64,000 nt of DNA, taken from positions 266,331 through 330,330 of the forward strand of contig JAAXCT010000792.1 in the NCBI GenBank assembly GCA_012490785.1. The letters run 5' to 3'. Below the pieces are notes generated by a model. It did no database searches. It was not told the DNA's origin and saw nothing but the letters and a program-made list of their open reading frames with translations. The position numbers were made by a program, and so were the translations under genes. Below, piece after piece: positions 36,664-48,297 of the stretch (within the stretch, counting starts at the first letter, position 1; every line of letters starts with the position of its first letter). This stretch comes from Eragrostis nindensis. Its lineage: Eukaryota > Streptophyta > Magnoliopsida > Poales > Poaceae.

Positions 36664-39009
36664 TCAAGTGGTTGATTCCCACATCAGCAAATCCAACATC
36701 TCATAAATTTCCAATGACATTGGATGCTTCGTCTCCCAAGAAAAGAAGGCATAATATTGTTCCCTTAATTGCAACCAGCTGCACCCACCATCTTTCTTAA
36801 GGCTAGCCCCTTTCATCAGTATCCTCATCTCAGCAGCATCTTTCCATTTTCCACATGATGCATACATATTTGAGAGCAGAACATAGCCTGCTGTATTATC
36901 CTTCTCCAGCTCATTAAGTTTGTTTGCTGCCCTCTCACCAATCTCCTTGTTCCTGTAAGTGTTGCATGCACTCAGAAGAGCTGACCATGAACTTGCTTGT
37001 GATTTACTAGGAACCCTCATGAGAAGCTCTTCTGCCTCTGTCAAACGACCAGCCCGAGCCAGGACATCAACCATGCAAGTGTAGTGCTTCTCTTTAGGTA
37101 GGATGCCGTGTGTCTTCATTGTTTCAAAATAATGTATGGCTTGTTCAACCAAACCACTGTGGGAGCAAGCAAACAGAACAGCTAAAAATGTATGCTCATT
37201 TGGCACTATTCCAGTTGTCATCATATTCTCAAACAATAAAATGGAGTCTTCTGCAAAACCATTTTCTGCAAGGCCCTGAACCATGGCAGTCCAAGTGACA
37301 TCATTCTTTTCAGGCATTAGATAAAATACCCTCTTGAAGCTCTCCAAATCACCCGATTTCGCGTACATGTCACTAAGTGCAGTCCCCATAAAGACGTTAT
37401 CCTCGATTCCAAGCTTCACAATCTTTGCATGAGCCATCTTGCCCGTTTCTAAAGAGCACAAGTTTGCACACGCAAGAAGAACACTTGAGAAGGTGATTTT
37501 CCCTGGAACCTGGTCTGAAGCCAACATTGCACTGAACGATTTTAGCGCATCAACAAAATGTCCATTTTCTGCATAACCAGAAATGATAGCATTCCATGAA
37601 GCTGCATTTCTTGAAGGCATCTTCTTGAAAATCTCCTCAGCTTCGACCATTTTTCGATTCCAGCTATAACCTGAAATGAGAGAGTTCCAGCATACTACAT
37701 TTTTCTGTCGGAGGGAAGAAAAAATCTTCAGTGCATCTGTGCACTGCTTGCATTTGCAGTACATGTCAATCAGAGAGCTGGATACAAACACATTGGTGCT
37801 GGAACCCATTTTCAGAGCACTGGCATGGATTCTTGTTCCTTCTCTGATATCCCGAAGGGTAGCACAAGCACTAAGCACACTAGAAAAGCACGAAATGTTT
37901 GGCCTACAACCATCAGCGAGCATTTGATTGTACAGCCTCACTGCTTCTGCAGCATCTCCTTTCTGCTCATGCCTTGCAATCAAAGTACCCCAGGAGACCT
38001 CGTTCCTCTCAGGCATGGCATTAAGAACCTGTCGAGCGCCCTCGAGGTCACCTGATTCAGCATACACATCCAGTAATGCAGTCCATGAGATAACATCCCT
38101 CACCTCCATCTCATCAAAAATCCTGCGTGCTGCAGCAGCATCTCCCATTCTCAGATACAGTGTGATCAAAGAATTGTGCACCTCAATACTGTTCTCAAAC
38201 AAGTTCCATTTGATCGCCAATCCCACCACGCACATGGCTGTATCAAATTCACCTGCACCAGCACAAGCCTTGAGCAGACAAATCAGTGTAACTACATTAG
38301 GTCTGACACTGCAACTTAGCATCTCCCGAAACACAGGGAGCGCATCCTTGTGGAGCTCATTACGGACAAATCCAGCTATCATCGCTGTGAAGAAGGCAAC
38401 GGAACGGTGCGTGCACAGATCATACAGCTCAACAGCGTCCCTCACAGATCCGCGTTTCATGAGCGCGTCGACCATGGTGGTGGACGACACGACACTCCTC
38501 TCGGGCATTCCATCGAACAGTGTGCGGGCGGAGACGATGTCCCCGGCCTTGACGTACTCCGACACCATGAAGTCGTACGTGAAGGAGGAAGCTGCACCAG
38601 CGGCGATGCATTCGCCGAAGACCCTGTCTCGGTCCGCGGTGCGGGCGAAGCCGGCGTAGGCGGTGAGGAGGTTCGACGCGACGGAGCGGTCCGCGGTGAG
38701 ACCGGAGCGGAGGGCATGCGCGTGCAGCGTGGTGACGAGCGGCAGTGTGGAGGAGACTGAAGAAGCCGGCGCGATACTGGAGAAGCCGGTGGTTGTGCGG
38801 CATAGGCGGAGGAGGGCGGCGCAGGTCTCGGCGTAGGTCTTGAAGGCCTTCGCCGTCGGCGCGAGCGGCGTGCCGTTCTGCAGGCGGAGTTTGAACGCCC
38901 TTAACGGGACGGTTAGGGGACCTGGGGCCTGCTCCGGTTTAGCCCTCGTCTCCGGCGACGGCGGTGGCCGTTGCGGCCGCCCCCCGCGGAGTGCTGCTCC
39001 CGCTCTCAT
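36664..39009 (-). CDS. Pentatricopeptide repeat protein, PLS class with E domain
   Basis: An intronless frame of 781 residues. At least sixteen tandem repeats of 31, 35 or 36 residues are visible from about residue 140 to 660, alternating P, L and S types. Examples begin DVISWTALLDVYAESGDLEG, NEVSWGTLIARHEQKGDAAE and VFMGTALSDMYAKSGDLESF. They are followed by an E-type C-terminal region (SSWSALLSACNTYRNKEIGE, then AGYVLLSNMYASCGKWKDAA). There is no DYW deaminase domain. The N-terminal 100 residues are Pro/Arg/Ala-rich and suit a mitochondrial or plastid targeting peptide. Family members bind organelle RNA, and E-class ones often specify C-to-U editing sites. The RNA target cannot be read from this sequence with confidence. 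Confidence 0.92.
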   Translation of the reverse strand: MRAGAALRGGRPQRPPPSPETRAKPEQAPGPLTVPLRAFKLRLQNGTPLAPTAKAFKTYAETCAALLRLCRTTTGFSSIAPASSVSSTLPLVTTLHAHALRSGLTADRSVASNLLTAYAGFARTADRDRVFGECIAAGAASSFTYDFMVSEYVKAGDIVSARTLFDGMPERSVVSSTTMVDALMKRGSVRDAVELYDLCTHRSVAFFTAMIAGFVRNELHKDALPVFREMLSCSVRPNVVTLICLLKACAGAGEFDTAMCVVGLAIKWNLFENSIEVHNSLITLYLRMGDAAAARRIFDEMEVRDVISWTALLDVYAESGDLEGARQVLNAMPERNEVSWGTLIARHEQKGDAAEAVRLYNQMLADGCRPNISCFSSVLSACATLRDIREGTRIHASALKMGSSTNVFVSSSLIDMYCKCKQCTDALKIFSSLRQKNVVCWNSLISGYSWNRKMVEAEEIFKKMPSRNAASWNAIISGYAENGHFVDALKSFSAMLASDQVPGKITFSSVLLACANLCSLETGKMAHAKIVKLGIEDNVFMGTALSDMYAKSGDLESFKRVFYLMPEKNDVTWTAMVQGLAENGFAEDSILLFENMMTTGIVPNEHTFLAVLFACSHSGLVEQAIHYFETMKTHGILPKEKHYTCMVDVLARAGRLTEAEELLMRVPSKSQASSWSALLSACNTYRNKEIGERAANKLNELEKDNTAGYVLLSNMYASCGKWKDAAEMRILMKGASLKKDGGCSWLQLREQYYAFFSWETKHPMSLEIYEMLDLLMWESTT

Positions 39010-39361
39010 GCCGTTGAGAATGTGGGCTTCGTTCCATCATGCGCAATACATGGGCTGCTTCCAGTAAGACTGGGTTCGCTGGGCTGGGCAATTTGGCCGG
39101 TTGGCCCGGATCAGGCAAGCGAACAGTAGCGATGAAAAGAAACACAATGCTGAAATTTGAACAAATAACATCATTCCATTGTGTATTGTGTTGTTAAGCT
39201 TTCGGGATGATACATTCTACAGATCGATGGGGCTACATTCAGAGACTGAGCTGCAGAATGATTTTCTAACTCATTCTCAGCAAGAAATGCTAGAAACAAG
39301 GCAAGACTTCTTTTCGAGAGCGTCAACAAGACAGGTCTTCAGCAGTACCGCTGCAGATCCT

Positions 39362-41256
39362 TCACTGGATTTTCTCCATTCCGTAGGTGTCTTCAGCGCC
39401 ACTGGCTACCTTTCTTCTTCGCTCGGCTATCATCTCGGTGTACGCCTGAGAGAAGGCACAGGTTAATTCTGGCACACTTTCATGAAGAATATACGGCAGA
39501 AACAGTTAAAAATGAGCTCAGAACAAAGCTATTGATTTTATAATACAAAATGCGCAAGCTGAATGACTGATACGCTCCAGTTGGAATTTCTGTTAATACT
39601 GTGGCACAGACAATGTTTCTGACATAGCACTTTTGCAATATAATAAAGGTCTGGAGCCAGTCAGCGAGTGATTATGTGGTAATGTCTAATGTGAAACCTC
39701 AGATTGCGAGAAAATTGCTGTGTTTTCAGGGAAGCATATACTAAGCCTTTGGATCTACTAGTTGCTACCCCGACACTACGCCATGTTAGTTAAAGGCCTG
39801 CTCGTAGCTAAATCCAGGCTCTTTGTTATTGTCTAGTTTGCATACCAGTTGCGTTGTTGCAAGGTAAATCAACACAATTAATTTTGGGAGAACAAGGCTT
39901 GTGTTTTACAAAGTCAGCCAGTCAGGTCTAGAAATCCTAAATTTGAAAATTATAAAGAAATAATACAGAGAAGATAGATGTGTGCTGAATGCAATGCAAT
40001 GTAAGTGGCACTAGGAGGATTATAGCAAATGCAGGAATGTACAATAAGTCAATAACAACAATATAGTTAAAGTTGTAGCATTTGCAGCTTCAAAATATCC
40101 TATGCTAAAGCTGAGACCTGGCATAATAGCACGGTATTGTTTGCAACAAACTATTTCAAAAAAAGACATGTTGTAAGTATGGGTTGCCTAACTAAGAGTT
40201 GCACTATTTACCAGAAAATACGCTAACCTTGCTGGATCGATGTTCTGAACTGATTTTCAGGATTGCAGACGCAAATCACCAAATAAATCTAAGCATGTGT
40301 TACACATATTACAGGACTAACTGTAACCAAACGTTTAAAGGAAACAAAATTATGAGACAGAAGTTTAAAGATGGTGTTCAAACCTTGGGATAGGAGTAGA
40401 GAAATATGTACCACCATGCACATATTATAAAAGAAACTCCTGAAGTAATCACAATGGATTGGATAAGCACCCAACTAATGGCAACCGCTATAGTTCCAGT
40501 AAGCAGAATCGTCCAAGGTTGACACCTGAAAGTTGGAAATCCAGGGTTTGAAAATTTAAATATTCCTAAACAAGAGAGATAATTGAGCCAAACCCAATAA
40601 CTCCCTATTTTACAACCTAATGCTACCATCTGCCAAGCTCCATGACCACATACTATAATTTGTGAGTTGAAAATGTTTAGTAATGCAGCAAGGAACCAGC
40701 AACAACGAGCAAAAAAAAAAAAAGATCAGACAGTAATCATCAAGTGTTAACACGGACTTTTTCACAGATAGCAAGAACCAACATACATTTGATAGAGCTG
40801 GATTCAGTGAATCAATCACAGAATTGTGCATCGGAGCCTGCAAATTTTTGATAGCCCCTCAATGGACAATTGTTCTCAACCCCAATGTAACTGCACGATA
40901 CAGGAACTAGGCAGGAGAAAAGGAGCAAAGAAATGAACGAACCAGGCAGGCTTGGTGTCCCAGACGGAGTCGTACTCGAGGGACAAGTAGTCGAGGTACC
41001 CGTCCATGTCCTCCACCACCCCGTCCTCGCCGAAGAAGGCCGCCGCGCCGCTCTTGCCTCCATCCCCCTCTCCGCCGCCGGCCCGCGGCACGCCGGCGCG
41101 CCCCCGGCGATTGCCTGAGGGGTGCAGCCGCAGCGTGGAAACGGCAGAGGAGGGAGAGCAAGCCGCGGCCGCGAGCTTGCGCGGGCCAGCTGCGAGCCCG
41201 GCGACGCACGAGCAGCAGGCCGGGGCGGACGGGAGCAGTAGCAGCGGCGCGCCCAT
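39362..41256 (-). CDS. Plastid-type membrane protein (DUF6737-like)
   Basis: Three exons (41256-40943, 40525-40384, 39445-39362) total 540 bases and encode 179 residues. The first about 65 residues are rich in Ala, Ser and Arg without acidic residues, as in chloroplast transit peptides. An acidic stretch DMDGYLDYLSLEYDSVWDTK leads into KPAWCQPWTILLTGT, a signature shared with small cyanobacterial proteins. Two adjacent hydrophobic helices follow (about residues 108-150). The C-terminus is a conserved basic segment with AYTEMIAERRRKVASG and EDTYGMEK. Function is unknown. A thylakoid or envelope location is inferred. The start at 41256 gives the transit-like N-terminus. Confidence 0.8.
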
Positions 41257-42186
41257 TTCTGCTCGCTGTACGGACTCACCTCCTGTTGATGCTTCCCCGC
41301 TGACCGCGGCTGCCGGGGACGTCCTATCTGGAGGTTGTCCGACGGGATCCTTCCGGTAGGTCGGCCCACGGCCTGCTCCGCCCCGGCCCACGGCCCGCAC
41401 CGCCGCCTTCTTCCTCCTCGAGCCGCCGCCGCGCCGCCGCCCTCAACCGCCGTCGTCGTGCTCGCCCCCGCCGCCTCCGCCTCCCGCCGGCTCCGGCGGC
41501 GTCCCCGCCGCCTCCGCCGCCGCCTCGACCGCCCCCGCGCTAACCCGGCGGGAAGGGACGCCCCCGCCCTTACCCCGCCCACCGCCGGCAGCCACCACCG
41601 CGGCCGGCGGCGTCCCCGCCGCCTCGCCGCCCGCCCGCATCACGCGCCCACCGCCGGTCCGGCCTGCCGACCGCCCATCTATGCCCGGAGGGAGGAGGAG
41701 GAGAGATTAGGGGTACAAACCCTGCGCATGAAGGGATTCTCCGGCGAGCCGCCCCCGCCCCGCCCTCCTCCATCGTCTCCGGCGGCTCCCGCCGCCGGAT
41801 CCGCGGCCGCCGCCCTCCGCCGCGCTAACCCGGCTGCGCCGGGCTCGTCGCCGTCGCCGTCGCCATCGGGGAGACCGGAGGAGGAAGAAAGGAGCTCGGC
41901 CGTCGGATGCGTTCTCGCACGAATCTCAAACACCGTTCGAGAGAACGGATCCCGTCGCCCGGCCTCCATATAGGATTTGCGCGGCTGCCGATGTCGCGGC
42001 TATGGCCACTGTTTTCCTTCGGCAGCTTGCAGGTGTTTGGCACTCTAATCTGGCCCAATTCTTTGAGACATTGCGATTTCAGCCCAAATTAAGCCTATCT
42101 TTTCCCGAAAAAGGGGCCATGTCCACTGGGAACCAAAGATGGGCCAATCCAAGTCTGAGCCCAGCTTGTCAGCCTTCGTCTCGGCT
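41257..42186. other. GC-rich upstream region, no gene recognised
   Basis: Contains the promoter and leader of the plastid-type protein and a very GC-rich stretch (41340-41900) of CCGCCG-type repeats. The frames there are proline, alanine and arginine runs on both strands and are treated as artefacts of composition. Confidence 0.45.
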
Positions 42187-43382
42187 CGGGATGAGTCATC
42201 GAGTCACATGTTCGCACGCATTTTCATTCATGTCCGTGAGGTGAGGTCGTCTTCGGACATACTCCCTTCTTCCCAGAAAAGCTGTCGCTCTAGCAAAAAA
42301 AATTTCTCCCCGAAAGGTTGTCGTCCTGGGAGGATAACGAGGCAGCCAACCTTATTCCGAGAAAGAAAAGAAACAAATCTCACCTCGTCTCTCCTCCACA
42401 CCCACAGTCTAACTGGATCTAAGCCGCCTCTTCTCTCCCCAGCTGATTTCGTCGATCTCTATGGCTACCGGTAGTCGGCCGGCAGCCACGTGCCGTGACC
42501 ATTGTAGTGGAAGAAGAGCAAGTCTTCCCGACGGGCATCGTCGACGAGCCGCACGAGCTGCCGTCGGATTTTGGCCCCCGCGGGTAGCGCCCGCGGCGCG
42601 GCCCCATTGGCGCGACATGTGCGGTAGGCGTTGCGAGCCGCGCGGCGCCAGGAGCGGTGGGTTGCGCGACGACGATGCCTTCGTGCATGCTAGTCCGGGC
42701 GGCGGCGGCGAACTGCGCGAGGGCCGTTCGAGCCTGACCCCTCTCAATTTCCCTCCAGTAGTGCCTCGTTCAGATCTATGGTTATGTGTGATGTGTGTGA
42801 GTATTTTGTAGCTGACTGGGTGCTGTTGGAAGGAATAGGCCGGTGTTTATTGGCGTGAGGTTGAATCGTTTTGGCGGCTGTGGTAATTTTTGGTGACACG
42901 TGTATGTAGAGACATAAAAGAAATTGTTGTTCTTGTAAAATGTATGGCGCCAAGTTTGATTTTTGTTTTGCCCGTTAGGATCTGTGGTCTGCGTTTATAT
43001 TTGTCTTTTCAGTATGTTGCATCATTTAATGAGGGTATTTTGGTAATATGCTCAAAGTCTTCCTCTCTCCGTAAGTTGCTGGAGCGACTTCTTTTTTATG
43101 GGAAAGAGGGAGTAGAGAGACTGCCGTGTAGAGCAGATCATTGGTGGTGTTATTCGGATCGATGACTCATCCCGGACCCGTCATGAGACCTGATAAGAAC
43201 GGTTCGCCGCGTCTCTCGTCCACGATGATGACGCCAACGTGAGCGTACGCCGAGGCAAGAAGATGAAGAGAAATGGCTGGATGGGACACCACCATGTCTG
43301 CTCTGCACGGCAGTCTCTGTCCGAAGACGACCTCACGGACATGAAACGCGTACGAACACGTGACTCGATGACTCATCCCGGA
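42187..43382. repeat. Local inverted duplication split by a MITE-like insert
   Basis: The sequence 42187-42261 together with 43113-43166 forms, once the insert 42262-43112 is removed, an inverted copy of about 43287-43382. Shared words include GATGACTCATCCCG, CCGAAGACGACCTCAC and CACGGCAGTCTCT. The uninterrupted copy shows the pre-insertion state. Differences of a few bases and one small deletion separate the copies. Confidence 0.75.
42262..43112. mobile_element. Long Stowaway-like element (851 bp)
   Basis: The ends CTCCCTTCTTCCC and inverted CTCCCTCTTTCCC with adjacent arms (AGCTGTCGCTCTAGC versus AAGTCGCTCCAGC) resemble Stowaway termini. TA flanks both sides (42260-42261, 43113-43114). The interior 42450-42760 is GC-rich, unlike the AT-rich arms, and has open frames on both strands without a recognisable domain. 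No transposase is present. Confidence 0.7.
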
Positions 43383-43488
43383 CCCATCATGAGACCTGAT
43401 AAGAACGGTTCGCCGCGTCTCTCGTCCACGACCATAACGCCAACGTGAGCGTGCGCCGAGGCAAGAAGAAAGATGGAGAAGAAAAATG
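43158..43488. repeat. Direct repeat pair, period about 210 bp
   Basis: A unit of about 115 bases starting GATGACTCATCCCGGACCC and including GATAAGAACGGTTCGCCGCG occurs at about 43161-43275 and again at about 43371-43488, with few differences. It overlaps the inverted duplication, so the block has been copied more than once. Confidence 0.8.
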
Positions 43489-45085
43489 GCGTGGATGGGA
43501 CAGACAGACAGACTGTACCGTTCGGATCGGATAAGCTAAGAGCGACGTGTCGTGTCGAGGAGCAAAGGAAGAAAAGGCACGAAGCTACCACCGTCGCCGG
43601 GTCGCCGCATCCCTGGCGATGGACCGGTCCCGATTCGTTTTTGAGAGTAGAGGCCAGTCCCGATTCAGTGAACCCTGCAGCAGCATGGGCGCGATGAAAA
43701 AACTGGCGCGGCCGAAGGGATGGGCCGAGTTGTATGTAAGGTTGAACCGTGTGACTGAGCGAGCCAAAGTGGCAAATTAACTCGAGAGAACGGAATAGTA
43801 AATAACTGGGTGTCGCGAGTTTTATATCATAAAGAAATGCAGAGGACGAATATTACACGCTCAATAGATGGCACGCTTCGTCCAACTCAGAAATTCAACG
43901 AAGTGGAAGGTCCAAACTGCATCACAATTCACATCATCAAAGATTAATCATAAACTAATCAGTTATCACGCATAGACAGCTCAAGTACTACGTGCCTGCT
44001 TATCGTGAGACACACTTTACAGCGCCCTTACACTCAGATCCTAAAGCCTGCGCGCACAAACACGTCTCTGAGGTCTCTCTCACGTTCCAGGCTTTCAGCA
44101 TTTATTGGTAGGACACACACTCACTACCGTCCACGCGTCCGATTCACAATCCACTAGGCATCACTGATCTACACACTCCGATCTCTATCCGAACGCAACC
44201 GCCGCCGGTCGGACAAGAACAACTGATTAGAGCCAGCACACATGTGCCCCATCTCCGGGGCTAGCTCTCTTCCGGCTAGACATCTTATCTGGGCTTTGAT
44301 AAAGATCACTTCGTCGCATCTCCCGTTTGGGATCGCGAGGGACCTCGACGTACGGCGACGTGATCGATGGTGATAGTACTGTATGAAATGAGCACCACCC
44401 CACGTCAGGAGGCGCAGGAGGAGGAGGAGACCGACCGGTCTGGATAGCGACGACAGCGGGGGGTGACAAGGATCGAGGACGGTGACTCGGGTCCAAATGA
44501 ATAAACTAACGTGCCGGTGCCAGAGGAGAGGACGACCCTTCTAGAACGCGCCCTACGTACCCACACGCAACGCAACGCAACGTCCCTCCTTCCTTGCCCG
44601 TGTCCGCGTCACGCTCCACTGATCATCATCATCACACGCCACCGTCAAGTCACCTCGCTAAAAATAAGCATCGCTCGTCTGCAGAAGCTAGCACAAGTGC
44701 GTTTCACGCGGACGATGGAGCCGGTGCTCGAGATCGAACAAGGTTCACGCGCACCATGGTCCATGACCACACGCGAGTAGTGCTTGTTTACGGTTACGGA
44801 ACAAGATTTTTTTTATTAAGTCCACATATCCGTCCCGCACTTACACATGCTTTGCTTTTTACAAGACATCACGACGAACCCGGTCCGGTGCTGACCAGAA
44901 AGAAATGTACACGCCTATCATCAGCACGGCAAAGCTAAGACACGCACGCACGCACGCACGCATCAGGAATCAGATCGAATAATTAATTTACACGGTGATT
45001 AGGTGAGGGATCAATTATTGGAGACGATGGAGAGAGTATGTGCAGGATGATCAGGAACCCCGGCCGGCCGCGGCCCCCCGGTGGA
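43489..45085. other. Intergenic, no gene recognised
   Basis: Mixed-composition spacer downstream of the HAD gene. An ACGC tetramer run lies at about 44941-44962. Open frames on both strands near 44230-44930 do not resemble proteins. The part next to 45085 is the 3' untranslated region of the HAD gene. Confidence 0.45.
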
Positions 45086-47522
45086 TTAGGCCTGAATCAT
45101 CGTCGTTGGCTGGATGATGGAGCCCAGCTCGGAGCGCATGCCCTTCTTCTCGATGCCAAGCTCCGGCTGCTCGCCCCATATCTCCGGGATCACTAGCTGG
45201 AGGCTGCCGATGCTCTCCATGGCGTAGTCCGCGTCCTTGCTCCTCACCTTCTTGCCAACCTGATGGACAGAACCAATCAGTCAATCAGAGACTCGCGAAA
45301 TGTTACTACTAGCGTTGAGAAGAAATAATGCAAGCACAAAACTTAAACTACCCAAATAATGCATGCAAGACAGGCAAAATCCCATGGCATCACAACGGTG
45401 CAGAGGACGGGATATGCTTCTTTCCTAATAATCCGACAAGGGCAGCGCCATCATCCGTCGTATCATGATGCATGGTGGGTAATGCTTGCGCGCACCGCCC
45501 ACCTGATCGACCTAACCTGTACTCATGCATGCTCCCTCAATAAAACTGGCACTCAACAACCGACTTGGCGCCACGAACATTTCGCGTCATCCATCCAGTC
45601 GAGTCGGTTTCCTTTGCTAAGAGCATCTCCAAAAGAGCCCTAAAATCTCTCTTTATATTAAAATAATAGAATTCAATCCAAAAAATGATCTCCAACAGCA
45701 CCCCAAAACTACTCCTAACTTTTTCATACCCCCTAAACTCCCCTCATTTGTAGCTACAAACAGAAAAAGAATTAGGGTCCCCATTCCTTCTTCTTTCACT
45801 ATAATTAATAATTTTATGGCCTTAAATGCTGACGTGGCCCAATCAAAAGTGTTTTGATCCACTTTTAGGGAGGAACTCTTGGAAGAGGAAAGAAGAATTG
45901 TCCCGTATAATTTTTTAGTTACTCCCAAAAACAAACAAGTTTATGAGGCTAATTTTTTAGTAATCTCTTGAAGATGCTCTAACGTTCGTGCAGATAGAAT
46001 GCACGCGTCACGGCACTGTCTCTAATCAACCAGTGTCTGTTAAGCGCGCAGGAGTTTGTTGGGGTTGGTTGATTACGTACCAGGGCGGTGCGGAGGCCGA
46101 GCGCTTTCCCCGCGGTGATGTTCCTCTCGCTGTCGTCGAGGAAGAGCTGATCCATACATGGAGCAAGAAGAAATTGTTTAGATCACAAGGGCACAAACCT
46201 TTTGCTTTCAGTGAAAGGCAAGTGCTGCTAGCCTGATCACTTGCCAATTTAAAATCGGTGGTTGGATATATATTCTGTACCCAACATCGCTTTCCAGAAT
46301 GGAATATATACGCTTGCTAATTCATAATGACCTCTTAACTTTATTTAATTATCAGGTGATGATGATAAACGCGAGGAAACTAGAGACAAAACAAAACTTC
46401 AACTGAAAGGGAAGTGGTGATGCGGAGTTGGGAGTTACCGTCCGGCGCGGGTTAGTGCCGGCCGCCCGCAGGCCCGCCGCGATGGCGTCCTCCGCCGGTT
46501 TCAGGATCACCACCGGAGGTTCGCCGGAGCCGTCGCCGTTCAAGCGCTCGTCCCCGAAGAGGTGAGGGTTCATGGTCTCGAAGCAGACCACGTCGTCGAA
46601 GATGGCCTCGTCGACGCCGAGCCGCTCCAGCGCCCGCTTCATGTGCGCCCGGTCCGAGTTGGTGAACAGCTGCGACACGCGACGCGCGACACGAGTTTCA
46701 GTGGTTGGCAAACGGCTTCACGTTTTAGCAGTAGTATATACTAGTAGCAAAAGGTCAAAAAGAAGGGGGGCATGTCCGGTGTGCTCTGCTTACCACTTTG
46801 CGCTGCGGGATGCTCTGCAGAAGCTGCGCGAGCTGCGGGTCGGCGGCGATCTTGACGTACGGCAACCTGCCGTGCACGTAGCTGCAGACCGATCGTTGGA
46901 AGCAACGTTGGGTTAGAAAAACAAAATGCAGGTTGGTTGATTAAGCGAAATTGATGAAGCGGTGGTGGTTGCGTGCTGACCTGTGGTACTCGTCGGGGTG
47001 CACGTCGTAGCCGAGCGCCTGGGAAGCGGATAGAAACGGGAGACAAATCACACGAAACCGGTTAGAAAAAAAGTGTCAGAGGGGGGAGAAGACAAGTCGG
47101 AGTGCGCGTGATAAGCGAGAAGGCGAGTCGGACAACTTACGATGAGGCCGGCGAGGGTGCTGCCGTGCGAGCGGAAGAGCTCGACGCGCATGGCGGTGGC
47201 CTTCTCGTTGGTGACGCCGAGCTTGGCGACGAGGAACTCGTCGATGTTGCGCTTCAGGGCGGGGCCGATCCCGGTGTTGCCCGGGTACAGGGTGTCGTCG
47301 AGGTCTGAAACCAGAGAAAAAGAAAGACGTCAGAATTTTGGTGATCAAATGATTGATTCCTTGGCAACAACATGATCGACGGGCCAAACGATCGGCGGTG
47401 GCCAAGAAGAGAGGCCAATTAAGCGGTCGACGGCCACACGGGTCACCAGGGAGCTCGTGAACTCGATCGTTCTACTGCTCACCTAGCAGGACGCAGTCGA
47501 AGGGGGAGTTGTTCGCGGCCAT
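45086..47522 (-). CDS. HAD-superfamily hydrolase, pyrimidine 5'-nucleotidase-like
   Basis: Seven exons (47522-47483, 47304-47141, 47018-46981, 46881-46794, 46669-46439, 46146-46081, 45259-45086) total 801 bases, 266 residues. HAD motif I is LLDLDDTLYP with nucleophile Asp14 and acid/base Asp16. Motif II is LFTNSDRAH (Asn114), motif III includes a lysine in VILKPAEDAI, and motif IV is LFLDDSERN (Asp191, Asp192). Together with the helical cap this matches plant and yeast SDT1/PHM8-like proteins that dephosphorylate small phosphates such as pyrimidine nucleotides. The exact substrate here is unknown. The start at 47522 lies 138 bases downstream of a TATA-like sequence. The last intron carries a Tourist-like MITE. 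Confidence 0.9.
45621..45979. mobile_element. Tourist-like MITE, copy 2 (in HAD gene intron)
   Basis: A 359-base element with ends GAGCATCTCC and inverted GAGCATCTTC and a clean TAA target duplication (45618-45620, 45980-45982). It is closely similar to the copy at 13068-13423. It lies within the final intron of the HAD gene and does not touch the splice sites. Confidence 0.88.
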
Positions 47523-47660
47523 GGTTCGACAGGTTGAGACGAAGTTAACGAGCAGGGGACGGAGACGCGAAGCGAGCTGGGCGATTATCTTTCTCCGGAG
47601 CTTGGTCGAGGGCAGGAGCAAGCGGTGTGTGGGGGAAACAGGGAGAGAGGCGGGTCGGTT

Positions 47661-47667
47661 AAATATA
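47661..47667 (-). promoter_or_regulatory. Probable TATA box of the HAD gene
   Basis: The minus strand reads CTATATTTAA about 138 bases before the start codon. Spacing suits a TATA box with a leader of roughly 100 bases. A diverged copy of this region lies about 630 bases further upstream. Confidence 0.5.
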
Positions 47668-48183
47668 GGTGTTTGGGCCACGTCGAGACGATCGAGACCG
47701 ACGTGGATCCACGTCGGTTTTGGCGGGGCCCATCACACTTTAGCTTGTGTTCCTCGCGGCGCGCTGCGGACGCGAGGCGCGTGGAGCAGAGGAGAGCGGA
47801 ACGGAGCGGCGCGGCGCCACGCGTTTCCGTGTCCAGGGGCGTGCCTTTTTGGTTGGCGAGCGCCGAGCGGGTCGGGGCCGGCTTCCTCCGCTCTGCGCTT
47901 TTGTGCGAGTCGTATGCCCAAGCCTCAACCATGGGCGCACGGCGGGAGCGGCCAAGAACAACTGCGTGATATGGCGACTGTTTGGGTTCTAGTATGGTGG
48001 CTGCGACATAGCTTAATAGGAACCACGACCACGTAAAAAAAAAAAAGAAAGAGAACAGAATCAAACTCATAAATTGCGATAGTACCTAGACACCCAAAAT
48101 TGGCCCTGACCCTTCTATTATAGAGTTCCGACGACGACGAACAACAATCTTCCCTTGACACCGACATCGGGACTCTAGAGTAA

Positions 48184-48297
48184 GTGGAATCATGGAGTCG
48201 AAGAAAGAAGGCGAGAGGAGGGTCGCTTAAATCTGTAATAGTGGAATCATGGATTGGAAGAAATAGAGTGAGAGGAGGCTCGCTTAAATAGAGGTGT
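48184..48297. repeat. Tandem 57-bp repeat upstream of the HAD gene
   Basis: Two adjacent units begin GTGGAATCATGGA and end in CGCTTAAAT (48184-48240 and 48241-48297). The second runs into the distal promoter copy. Confidence 0.75.
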
